DNA from: Mitsuaria sp. 7
GTDB lineage: Bacteria > Pseudomonadota > Gammaproteobacteria > Burkholderiales > Burkholderiaceae_C
DNA: 64,000 bases
Direction: 5' to 3'
Assembly (NCBI RefSeq): GCF_001653795.1
Contig: NZ_CP011514.1
Coordinates: 4,770,727 to 4,834,726, forward strand
In this document: piece by piece, positions 11,976 to 19,537 of the stretch
Numbering within the stretch: position 1 is the first letter of the stretch
How the letters are laid out: every line of letters begins with the position of its first letter
Program-made: the position numbers and the translations under genes
Notes under the pieces: model-generated
Database searches by the model: none
Told to the model about the DNA's origin: nothing
Seen by the model: the letters and a program-made list of their open reading frames with translations, nothing else

Positions 11976-11981
11976 ATTATA
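11976..11981 (-). promoter_or_regulatory. Likely -10 box of the atp operon promoter
   Basis: The minus strand reads TATAAT, a perfect sigma-70 -10 box, which is rare in this GC-rich sequence. It lies 32 bases upstream of the chosen atpI start. No good -35 hexamer sits at 16-18 bases (GGGTTC is the nearest), so it may be a strong -10/weak -35 or an activated promoter. Confidence 0.55.
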
Positions 11982-12176
11982 GGGGTTCTGGCCTGACGAA
12001 CCCTTAACAGGCCGTGGTGCCGGCCCATCCGCGCCGACTTGACAGCCCGCGCGAACCACGACTAGGGCTCTCCCGAGCCCTGTTCATCGGCTTCCGGCAT
12101 CACTTGTGGCACCCCCTCGGCACGCGATGTGAGCGATGTTGCGCGGTGTGCGCGCAACACCTGGCCCCACGCGGCC

Positions 12177-13121
12177 TCAGGCTTCCCAGTGCGCGAACTG
12201 TACCGGCAAGCCGGCCACGGGCACGCGCATCTTCAACACGCAACCAGCCCAGGGCTGGGCGGCGAGCTCCGCCTCGCTGCGCTTTTCCCGTGCGGTGGTG
12301 ACGAAAAGGGTGCGCATGTCTGCACCACCGAAGGTCGGCATCGTCGCGCAGCGCACGGGGAGCTCGACGCGCGTCAGCACCTCGCCGGACGGCGAGAGCC
12401 GCAGCAGCTGCTGCCCTTCCATCATGGCGATCCAATAGGCGCCCTCGACGTCGACGGCCGCGCCATCCGGACGGCCGCCGTAGGTTTCCAGCAACTGTTC
12501 CGGCGCGCGCTTCTCGAAGCTGGCGAAGACTTCGCGTTCGCCAACCGTGCCGGTGTCGACGTCGAAACTCAGGCGGTAGATCTCATGGGCCTTGGTGTCG
12601 GCCCAGTACATCGTGCGGCCGTCCGGGCTCCAGGCCAGGCCGTTGGACACCGTGATGCCGTCCTGGACCTGTTCGAAGGCACCGTCGCGCAGGCAGTAGA
12701 GCGCCGATTCCGGCTGACGCGCGTCGTCGATGGTGCCGACCCAGAGACGCCCCTTCGCATCGGCCTTGCCGTCGTTGAAGCGGCGCTTGGAAGCGTCGTA
12801 CGGCGGATCGAGCAGTTTCACGTAATCGCCGGTCGCCGGGTCGAAGCGCCACAACCCGTTGCGTTGCGGGATCAGCAGCTTGCCGTCGGTCAGCGGCACG
12901 ACACAGCCCGGCTCGTCGTTGAGCGCCCAGCGGGTCGGCGCATCGGCGCCGTTGTCGAGCCGGAACAACGCCTTTCCCGGGATGTCGACGTAATAGAGGC
13001 ATTGCTCCAATGGATGCCAGAACGGCGACTCGCCGAGCAGCGCCGGCGTCAGCGACGCGGGTTCGAGGCGGAAAAGGTCGTCCGAGGACGTCGTCGAAGC
13101 GGCATGGGGCTGTGAGCTCAT
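12177..13121 (-). CDS. SMP-30/gluconolactonase family protein
   Basis: 314 residues with the six-bladed beta-propeller pattern of the SMP-30/gluconolaconase/LRE family. It shows the opening GESPFWHPLEQCLYYVDIPG, RFNDGKADAKGRLWVGTIDD with the metal-binding Asn/Asp positions, NGLAWSPDGRTMYWADT near 185, and DGAAVDVEGAYWIAMM near 235. Members hydrolyse sugar lactones such as gluconolactone or L-arabinolactone with a divalent metal. No sugar catabolic genes flank it, so the substrate cannot be named. No signal peptide, so cytoplasmic. It stands alone, upstream of the GNAT gene's 3' end. Confidence 0.85.
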   Translation of the reverse strand: MSSQPHAASTTSSDDLFRLEPASLTPALLGESPFWHPLEQCLYYVDIPGKALFRLDNGADAPTRWALNDEPGCVVPLTDGKLLIPQRNGLWRFDPATGDYVKLLDPPYDASKRRFNDGKADAKGRLWVGTIDDARQPESALYCLRDGAFEQVQDGITVSNGLAWSPDGRTMYWADTKAHEIYRLSFDVDTGTVGEREVFASFEKRAPEQLLETYGGRPDGAAVDVEGAYWIAMMEGQQLLRLSPSGEVLTRVELPVRCATMPTFGGADMRTLFVTTAREKRSEAELAAQPWAGCVLKMRVPVAGLPVQFAHWEA

Positions 13122-13182
13122 GCCCCGATGCTATGCCGGTAACCCGGCGAAACCGCTCACCCTCTCGACGAACGGGCCGGGA

Positions 13183-13674
13183 TCAGTCCAGATCGACCTT
13201 CAGGTAATGCGCCCCGGCGATCGGATTGAAGTAGTACGGCGGGATTTCCTCGAAGCCGAGGCTCTCGTAGAGGTCGCGCGCGGCCTCCATGTCGTCGAGC
13301 GTGTCGAGCAGCATGCTGGAGTAGCCCGCCGTGACGGCGCGATCGATCAGCGCCTGCGCCATCGTGCGGCCCAGGCCGAAACGGCGGAACGCGGGGCGGA
13401 TGAACAGGCGCTTCATCTCGCAGGCGTTGGCGTAATCGGAGTCGGTCATCGGCCGGAATCCGCCGCAACCGGCGATCTGGCCGTCGACCAGCGCCAGCAG
13501 CAGCGTGCCTTGGGGCTCGTCGTACTCGCCGGGCAGCGAGGCCAGTTCCTGGTCGAAGTTCTGGAAGTCCAGGTCGATGTCCAGGCTCTGCGCGTATTCG
13601 CGCATGATCGCGCGCGCTTCTTCCCACAACGGGGGCGAATCGGGGCAGATCAGTCGTATCTCAGGCGTGTCCAC
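13183..13674 (-). CDS. GNAT family N-acetyltransferase
   Basis: 163 residues from GTG 13674 (reading VDTPEIRLIC). The frame is open to a TTG at 13710, which is less likely. The GNAT core is clear: strand-beta4 CEMKRLFIRPAFR followed by the acetyl-CoA loop RRFGLGRTMAQALI, and the late ARDLYESLGFEEIPPYYFNP segment. Proteins of this size with this ending are common in proteobacteria and their acceptor is generally unknown. It sits between the GST gene and the lactonase gene, all on the minus strand but with gaps of about 60 bases. A small-molecule or protein N-terminus acceptor are both possible. Confidence 0.82.
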   Translation of the reverse strand: MDTPEIRLICPDSPPLWEEARAIMREYAQSLDIDLDFQNFDQELASLPGEYDEPQGTLLLALVDGQIAGCGGFRPMTDSDYANACEMKRLFIRPAFRRFGLGRTMAQALIDRAVTAGYSSMLLDTLDDMEAARDLYESLGFEEIPPYYFNPIAGAHYLKVDLD

Positions 13675-13732
13675 AACGGGCGAGTGTAGCGAGGCCGTTC
13701 TGGCGATCAAGTGTCGCGTCTAGGGGCGCTCA

Positions 13733-14359
13733 TCAAGGACCGGCGGCGGGACCGTGAGCCATGAAGCCGGGACGGGTCAGCAGGCGCTGGTACCAGGCCT
13801 CGACCGCCGGCAGATCCGCGTGCGCGATCGGCGCGGCGCGCCAGCGATGGGCGGACAGGCCCAGCACCACATCCGCCAGCGTGCACGTGTCGCCGAGCAC
13901 GAACGGCCCACCCGAGCGCGCAAGCTGCCCGTCGAGCATCGTCATGTGCCGGTTCCAGTTCGCGACGCCGGCCTCGATCAACGCGGCGTCCTGGTGCTGG
14001 GCGCTCTGGCGCACCGTCGCCATGAACGCGTAGCGCCAGCTGTTGTTCAACTCGCCGCCTTGCCAGTCCATCCACATCTCGACGAGCGCCCGCCGGCGGG
14101 GCTCGACGGGCAGCAGGTCGACGCGCGCCTCGCGTTGCGCGAGGTATCGGCAGATGCTGTTGCTCTCCCACATCGAGAACGGCTGTCCGCCCTCGTCGAT
14201 CAGCACCGGCATCATCGCGTTGGGGTTGAGCATGCGGAAGGCCTCCGCCTTCACGTCGACGTCCTCACGCGTCAGGTCCAGGCCCAGCTCGACACCGGTC
14301 CACAACACCTTGCGGACGTTGATGGACGCCGGGCGTCCGAGCACGCGAAGTCTGCTCAT
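13733..14359 (-). CDS. Glutathione S-transferase family protein
   Basis: 208 residues. It has an N-terminal thioredoxin-fold domain (LRVLGRPASINVRKVLWTGVELGL) with the cis-Pro motif MMPVLIDEGG near residue 50 and the glutathione-contacting WESNSICRYLA near 65, then an all-helical C-terminal domain containing FVLGDTCTLADVVLG. The catalytic residue near the N-terminus is probably Ser in the PASINV turn. Start ATG 14359 overlaps the stop of the AlaX gene (ATGA), so it is translationally coupled to it. Substrate unknown. Confidence 0.9.
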   Translation of the reverse strand: MSRLRVLGRPASINVRKVLWTGVELGLDLTREDVDVKAEAFRMLNPNAMMPVLIDEGGQPFSMWESNSICRYLAQREARVDLLPVEPRRRALVEMWMDWQGGELNNSWRYAFMATVRQSAQHQDAALIEAGVANWNRHMTMLDGQLARSGGPFVLGDTCTLADVVLGLSAHRWRAAPIAHADLPAVEAWYQRLLTRPGFMAHGPAAGP

Positions 14360-15126
14360 GACGATGTCGCGGATGCCGCGGGCTCACCGGCCTCAACGGG
14401 CGCAACGGGCGCAACGGCCGCAAAGCCCAGCACCACGCGGCGCGTCCTGGCCGACTTCTTCTCGATCTTCGTGACGACCACCGCGCCGATCTCCGATGTG
14501 TTGGCGACATGCGTGCCACCGCAGGGTTGGAGGTCGACGCCATCGATCTCCAGCAGGCGCACGCGACCCGTGCCGCGCGGCGGCTGCACGCTCATGCTGC
14601 GCACGAGGGTCGGATTCGCATCAAGCTCCTCATCGCTGATCCATCGGTGGCCGACCGGATGCGCCTCGGCGACGAGCCGGGCGATGCCGGCCGTCAGCGC
14701 ATCCTTGTCGAGCGGATCGGTCATGTGGAAGTCCAGCCGCGCATAACCCGCGGTGATCGAGCATCCGTCGACCGGATGCGGCACCAGCGCGCACAGCAGG
14801 TGCGTCGCGGTGTGGAAACGCATGTGGGCATGACGACGCGCCCAGTCGACGCGCGCAGTGACCGGCGTGCCGGCATCGAGTCCGCTCAGGTCCTGATCGG
14901 GCGCGGGGAGGTGCAGGATCTCACCGTCTTCGCCCTTTCGGGTATCGGCGATCAGCAGTTCGCGTCCGCCGGGCAGCGTCAGCGTGCCGGCGTCGCCGGC
15001 CTGACCGCCGCCCTGCGGATAGAACACCGTGCGGTCCAGCAGCAGGCCGCGCTCATCGGCACGAAGCAGCGTCGCCTCGCACTCGCGCAGCTGCGCATCC
15101 TCGCGGAAGAGATCCAGTGTCGCCAC
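14356..15126 (-). CDS. alaX: Alanyl-tRNA editing protein AlaX
   Basis: 256 residues from GTG 15126, directly after the VOC gene stop (TGAAGTGG). A longer open frame exists upstream but lies entirely inside the VOC gene. It matches the free-standing AlaRS editing domain: FYPQGGGQAGD near the N-terminus, the zinc ligands HTATH near residue 103, and CGGTHVANT near 206. The enzyme hydrolyses Ser- or Gly-mischarged tRNA(Ala) in the cytoplasm. The C-terminus ends in a VAPVAP-type Ala/Pro tail encoded by 9-base direct repeats (14397-14418), a likely neutral expansion. Operon: phzF, VOC, alaX, GST. Confidence 0.92.
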   Translation of the reverse strand: MATLDLFREDAQLRECEATLLRADERGLLLDRTVFYPQGGGQAGDAGTLTLPGGRELLIADTRKGEDGEILHLPAPDQDLSGLDAGTPVTARVDWARRHAHMRFHTATHLLCALVPHPVDGCSITAGYARLDFHMTDPLDKDALTAGIARLVAEAHPVGHRWISDEELDANPTLVRSMSVQPPRGTGRVRLLEIDGVDLQPCGGTHVANTSEIGAVVVTKIEKKSARTRRVVLGFAAVAPVAPVEAGEPAASATSS

Positions 15127-15127
15127 T

Positions 15128-15784
15128 TCAGCGGGCGGCCGGCAGCACGTCGTCGAGGTCGCCGGACTGCGTCGGCGCATCGGACAAGGTGCCTTCGATC
15201 GCCTCCAGCTCGACCGTGCCCTTGGGCGTCGAGAGCTGCGCGCGCAGGCCGTCGCGGGCCTCGAAGCCCAGCAGCTGCACGCCGCTTTCCGGCAGCTTGT
15301 CGGTCGGATGGGCGTCGCCCTTCCATTCGATGGGCACGGGCAGTCCTTCCTTGCGCAGCCGGCGGCCATCCTCGCGCAGCGCGATGCGCCAGCTCAGATC
15401 GCCGCGGGCGGCTTCGACCGCCTCGCCGGCATCGACGCCTTCACCCGACCAGGTGGCCAGCGTCGCGTCCAGGCTCTGCACCCGCGCGACCCAGTGCAGC
15501 AGCGACGGACCGTCCTCCTTCAGGCGTTCGCGCACGGCGGGCTGGTCCAGGTCGAACCAGCGCGGCCGGCCCGGATCCGGCGCTTCCGGATCGATGGCGA
15601 TGATTTCCAGGTAGCAGCGCGGATAGGTCGGCGGCCCGCTGATGTTCAGCAGCAGGTTGTGCGTGCCCATCAGCGCATGGCGCCCACCGGGTTGAGGGGA
15701 CACGCCGAGGACGCGCTCGCACCAGGCGCGACCCTCCTCGAGGGTGTTCGCGGCGACAACGAGATGATCGACTTCCATGCTCAT
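15128..15784 (-). CDS. VOC family (glyoxalase-like) protein
   Basis: 218 residues. The opening MEVDHLVVAANTLEEGRAWCERVLGVSPQPGG is the first beta-alpha-beta-beta-beta module of the glyoxalase-like domain 3 family, with His at the metal-ligand position; HNLLLNISG and CYLEIIAIDPEA follow. No substrate is assigned for this subfamily. The stop codon directly abuts the alaX GTG, and the start lies 4 bases from the phzF stop, so it is in the middle of a four-gene operon. Cytoplasmic. Confidence 0.85.
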   Translation of the reverse strand: MSMEVDHLVVAANTLEEGRAWCERVLGVSPQPGGRHALMGTHNLLLNISGPPTYPRCYLEIIAIDPEAPDPGRPRWFDLDQPAVRERLKEDGPSLLHWVARVQSLDATLATWSGEGVDAGEAVEAARGDLSWRIALREDGRRLRKEGLPVPIEWKGDAHPTDKLPESGVQLLGFEARDGLRAQLSTPKGTVELEAIEGTLSDAPTQSGDLDDVLPAAR

Positions 15785-15788
15785 GGCT

Positions 15789-16628
15789 TCACAACCTCAT
15801 CTGACCGTGGATCAATGGCGTGACATCGCCGCCAATCCAGCAATGTCCACCCTCTTTCGCCACATGCACCCGGCCGGCACGCCCGAGGGCGGCGCCCTGG
15901 GCGGCCACATAGCGATCGGGCGCCAGACCGGCGCCTTGCAGCCATAGTGCCAGACCCGCGTTGAGGCTGCCCGTGACCGGGTCTTCAGCGGGGCCGAGTC
16001 CGGGCACGAAGGCCCGCACCTCGAATTGCAGCGGCGAACCCGCAGGATAAGCGCCAACGACGCCCAGCTTGAGTCGCCCCATGGACACGTAGTCCGGCTC
16101 GATCGCGAGGACCGCCTCGGCCGAGGCCAGGCGTGCAGCCATCCAGTCAGGGCCGTTGTTCACCCAGACGACATCGAGCAGGTCCGCGTCGGCGACGCGC
16201 AGCGAGCGCGCCACCTGTTCGCGCAGCGCCGGTTCGACCGGTCCTTCGCGCAGCAGCGGCGGCGCGGCGAAGGCCAGCCGAGCGCCGTCACGACGGATGC
16301 GCACCAGGCCGATGGCGCATTCCTGCACCACCTCGCCGGGCCGCTTCGGATCCCCGCCGCTGGACAGCCACGCGTGGCACGAACCCAGCGTCGGATGCCC
16401 CGCGAAGGGCAGTTCGCCGCCCGGCGTGAAGATGCGGACGCGGTAGTCGGCCTCGGGATGCGTGGGCGGCAGCAGGAAGGTCGTTTCGGAGAGATTCGTC
16501 CACTCGGCGAACTTCGCCATCGTGGCGTCGTCCAGGCCCGCACCGTCGATGACGACGGCCAGGGGGTTGCCCTTCAGCGCCTCGGCGGTGAAGACGTCGA
16601 CTTGAACGAAACGGCGGAGTTCGGACAT
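15789..16628 (-). CDS. PhzF family isomerase/epimerase-like protein
   Basis: 279 residues. The N-terminus RFVQVDVFTAEALKGNPLAVV is the family hallmark, with NLSETTFLLPP carrying the conserved Glu of the active site near residue 47, then RIFTPGGELPFAGHPTLGS near 67, and EDPVTGSLNAGLALWL near 215. PhzF itself isomerises a phenazine precursor, but most homologues are outside phenazine clusters and of unknown role; no phenazine genes are present here. First gene of the operon with the VOC, alaX and GST genes. Confidence 0.92.
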   Translation of the reverse strand: MSELRRFVQVDVFTAEALKGNPLAVVIDGAGLDDATMAKFAEWTNLSETTFLLPPTHPEADYRVRIFTPGGELPFAGHPTLGSCHAWLSSGGDPKRPGEVVQECAIGLVRIRRDGARLAFAAPPLLREGPVEPALREQVARSLRVADADLLDVVWVNNGPDWMAARLASAEAVLAIEPDYVSMGRLKLGVVGAYPAGSPLQFEVRAFVPGLGPAEDPVTGSLNAGLALWLQGAGLAPDRYVAAQGAALGRAGRVHVAKEGGHCWIGGDVTPLIHGQMRL

Positions 16629-16761
16629 GCGGAACCTCGGAAAAACAGGACGAGTCGATCCGTCCCGCCTGACGCGGCGGTGACGGGTGACGGGAACAGG
16701 GGACAGCCCGCCGGAGCGGGCGGTCAGAGCGGGCCACGGACCGGACGAGCCGGTCCGCCGA

Positions 16762-17976
16762 TCAGGGCGCCGTTTCCGCGGTCGTCAGCGCGAGCGCCTC
16801 GTGCAGCACGCGGCCGAGCTTGTCGACGCCTTCGGCGATCAGGTCCGGTGTCAGCGTCACGAACGACAGGCGAAGCGTGCGCGTGTCGGGCTGGTGCGCG
16901 TAGAACGCGGCGCCCGGCACGTAGGCGATGCCGGCATCGACCGCGCGCGGCAGCAGCGCCATCGCGTCCAGGCCTTCGGGCAGGCGGATCCAGAAGAACA
17001 TCCCGCCTTCCGGGGTCTGCCATTCGCAGCCCGGAGGCAGGGACTCCTCCAGCGCCTTGGCCATCGCATCGCGGTTGGCCTTGTAGCGGGCGCGGATCTT
17101 GGGCACGTGCTCGTCCAGGAACCCGCCCTTGATGACCTCATGCACGACGCGCTGGTTGAAGCCCGGCGTGTGCAGGTCGGCGGCCTGCTTGGCCTGCAGC
17201 AGCTTCGGGTAGAGCTCGCTCGGGGCGACGATGTAGCCCAGGCGGAAGCCTGGCGTCAGCACCTTGGAGAACGAGCCCAGGTAGATGCTGCCCTCGGGCC
17301 ACAGCGAGCTCAGCGAGGCCGGCGGCGCCTGGTCGAACCACAGGTCGCCGTAGGGGTTGTCCTCGACGATGGGCACGCCGGCCTTGCGGGCGGCGGCGAC
17401 CACGGCCTGACGGCGCTCCAGGCTCATCACGCGGCCGGTCGGGTTCTGGTAGTTCGGGAGCAGGTACGCGAAGCGCGTGCCCGGCGCATCGTGCGGCAGC
17501 GCCTCGATGGCCGAAGGCAGCGGGCCTTCGTCATCGCTGGCGAGGCTGGCGAAGATCGGCTCGTACGGCGTGAAGGCCTGCAGCGCGCCGAGGTAGGTCG
17601 GCGTCTCGACCGCGACCGGCGCGCCCGCGTCGCACAGCAGCTTGCCGACCAGGTCCAGGCCCTGCTGCGATCCGCTGGTGATCAGCACCTGGTCCGGCGA
17701 CGCGTTGATCCCCAGCGTCGCGACCTTGGCCGCGACCCACTCGCGCAGCGGCGCGAAGCCCTCGCTGGCGGCGTACTGCAGCGCTTCCTTCGCGTTGTGC
17801 GTCAGCACGCGGTCGCAGGCCGTCTTGATGGCGTCCACCGGGAACGTGTCCGCGCTGGGCAGGCCGCCGGCCATGGACAGGATGCCCGGCTTCTCGGTGA
17901 CCTTCAGGATCTCTCGGATGATGGACGGGTTCATGCGCGCCGCGCGGCGGGCCTGCGTCCAGGGACTGCGGTTCAT
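16762..17976 (-). CDS. PLP-dependent aminotransferase (fold type I, LysN-like)
   Basis: 404 residues from ATG 17976 (MNRSPWTQARRAARMNPSIIREIL). The frame extends to 18144 but that part has no family resemblance and crosses the divergent promoter. Key regions are GILSMAGGLPSADTFP, SGSQQGLDLVGKLL (PLP phosphate pocket), YLLPNYQNPTGRVMS (the NPTG motif), EDNPYGDLWFD, and the lysine in LGSFSKVLTPGFRLGYI that binds PLP. Relatives include 2-aminoadipate and broad-range aromatic/branched-chain aminotransferases. It is divergent from a MocR-type regulator that probably controls it. Confidence 0.9.
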   Translation of the reverse strand: MNRSPWTQARRAARMNPSIIREILKVTEKPGILSMAGGLPSADTFPVDAIKTACDRVLTHNAKEALQYAASEGFAPLREWVAAKVATLGINASPDQVLITSGSQQGLDLVGKLLCDAGAPVAVETPTYLGALQAFTPYEPIFASLASDDEGPLPSAIEALPHDAPGTRFAYLLPNYQNPTGRVMSLERRQAVVAAARKAGVPIVEDNPYGDLWFDQAPPASLSSLWPEGSIYLGSFSKVLTPGFRLGYIVAPSELYPKLLQAKQAADLHTPGFNQRVVHEVIKGGFLDEHVPKIRARYKANRDAMAKALEESLPPGCEWQTPEGGMFFWIRLPEGLDAMALLPRAVDAGIAYVPGAAFYAHQPDTRTLRLSFVTLTPDLIAEGVDKLGRVLHEALALTTAETAP

Positions 17977-18023
17977 GGGGGTGTCTCCGGTTGAGCGGGC
18001 CAGTCTAAGGGGTCGACCAGCAC

Positions 18024-18060
18024 AGGACCAATACACTGCGCCATACCACCGCATGATCTG
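18024..18060 (+). promoter_or_regulatory. Possible MocR operator between divergent genes
   Basis: The 76-91 base gap between the aminotransferase and the regulator holds ACCAATAC and CCATACCACC, two similarly oriented ATAC-containing blocks about 11 bases apart. MocR/GntR regulators commonly bind direct repeats of this kind in the shared promoter. Spacing and role are inferred. Confidence 0.3.
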
Positions 18061-18067
18061 TATCGGC

Positions 18068-19537
18068 ATGGACACCAGCACAGCCAACGCCAGCATGAGC
18101 GCCCCCAACAGCGCGAATGTCGCGCCGGTCGCCCTCTCCCGCAACGCCAGCCAGCCGCTCGCGCAGCAGCTGGCGCAGCGCTTCGCGGCGCGTATCCAGC
18201 AGCGGCTGCTGCTCCCGGGGGCGCGGCTGCCCTCGGTGCGGGATTGCGCGCGGCATCACGGCGTCAGTCCGTACACGGTCGTGGCGGCCTACGACCAGTT
18301 GCTCGCGCAGGGCCTGCTGGAGGCGCGGAAGAAGCGAGGGTTTTTCGTTCGCGAAACCCGGATGCCTGCGCCCCGGGCGCCGGTCGCCCATGACGTCGCT
18401 CCCGCGCCACTGCCGCCGCCGGTCGATGCCAGTGCGCTGATCCGCGGCATGTTCCAGGCGGATGCGCGGCGCTCACCTGGGCTCGGCACCTTGCCAGCGG
18501 AATGGCTGGACCTGGGGCTGCTGCAGTCGACGCTGCGCCGCCTCGCGGCCAACGCGGACGATGCCCTGATCTCCGGCTACGGCGAGCCGCTCGGCGACGA
18601 GCGCCTGCGGCGCGCGCTGTCGCGGCGGCTGCTGGACATCGCGGTCCAGGCGGCACCGGACCAGATCATGAGCACCGTCGGCGCGACCCACGGACTGGAT
18701 CTGATCACGCGGGCCTTCCTGGAGCCCGGCGACGCCGTGCTGGTGGACGACCCGGGATGGGCGATCGAATACGCGCGCCTGTCCCAGGCCGGCATGCGGC
18801 TGCTGCCGGTGCCGCGTGGCGCGCACGGCCCGGACATGGCGGTGATGCGGCGGCTCATCGAGGAACACCGGCCGCGCATGTACGTGACCGTCTCGGTGCT
18901 GCACAACCCGACCGGCGCGACGCTGGATCTGGCGCATGCGCACCAGGTGCTGCAGCTGGCGCACGCGCACGACCTGCTGATCGTCGAGGACGACACCTAT
19001 GCGCTGTTTGCGCCCAACCACGCGCCGCGGCTGGCTGCGCTCGACCAGCTGCGGCGCACGATCTACGTCTCCGGTTTCTCGAAGATGCTCTCGCCGGCGT
19101 GGCGCGTCGGTTTCGTCGCCGCGAGCCCGGAACGCATGGCGCGCCTGACCGACCTGAAGCTGCTGGCGTCGCTGACGACAAGCCCGCTGATGGACCGCGC
19201 GGTCGCGCTGTGCCTGGAGCAGGGCCTGCTGCGCAAGCACGCGGAGCGGATCGCGGCGCGACTGGTGTCCGCGCGCCAGCGCTGCGTGCGCCTGGCCGAG
19301 GACGCCGGCTGCCGCTTCGCCGCGACGCCGGCCGGCCTGTTCGGCTGGGTCGACGTGGGCGCGGACACCGAGCGCCTGGCGCCGGTGATGATGGACCAGG
19401 GCTGGCTGATCGCGCCCGGCATCCTGTTCAGCCCGACGCGCACGCCGGGCACGCTGATGCGGATCAACTTCGCGACCTCTCAGGATCCGAAGTTCTGGCA
19501 GGCGCTGGAGCGGGCGCGGGAAGCGCTCAAGCGCTGA
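18068..19537 (+). CDS. MocR/PdxR-type transcriptional regulator (GntR HTH + aminotransferase domain)
   Basis: 489 residues from ATG 18068 (MDTSTANASM). An ATG 15 bases upstream is an alternative, and the open frame further left is spurious. Residues ~20-95 form a GntR winged helix (PLAQQLAQRFAARIQQ, LPSVRDCARHHGVSPYTVVAAY). Residues ~130-489 are an aminotransferase-like domain with HNPTGATLDL, EDDTYALFAP and the PLP-lysine motif YVSGFSKMLSPAWRVGF. The regulator senses PLP or an amino-acid adduct and probably regulates the divergent aminotransferase. Its 3' end overlaps the convergent gene by 11 bases and carries a 15-base tandem duplication. Confidence 0.9.
   Translation: MDTSTANASMSAPNSANVAPVALSRNASQPLAQQLAQRFAARIQQRLLLPGARLPSVRDCARHHGVSPYTVVAAYDQLLAQGLLEARKKRGFFVRETRMPAPRAPVAHDVAPAPLPPPVDASALIRGMFQADARRSPGLGTLPAEWLDLGLLQSTLRRLAANADDALISGYGEPLGDERLRRALSRRLLDIAVQAAPDQIMSTVGATHGLDLITRAFLEPGDAVLVDDPGWAIEYARLSQAGMRLLPVPRGAHGPDMAVMRRLIEEHRPRMYVTVSVLHNPTGATLDLAHAHQVLQLAHAHDLLIVEDDTYALFAPNHAPRLAALDQLRRTIYVSGFSKMLSPAWRVGFVAASPERMARLTDLKLLASLTTSPLMDRAVALCLEQGLLRKHAERIAARLVSARQRCVRLAEDAGCRFAATPAGLFGWVDVGADTERLAPVMMDQGWLIAPGILFSPTRTPGTLMRINFATSQDPKFWQALERAREALKR

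Noticed and set aside
16632-16660. GGAACC on the plus strand between phzF and the aminotransferase
   Set aside because: No matching second block at 15 or 16 bases and no plus-strand gene follows.
16706-16757. Two GC-rich hairpins after the aminotransferase gene
   Set aside because: No T-tract on the minus strand, so terminator status is not supported; listed here only as observed.
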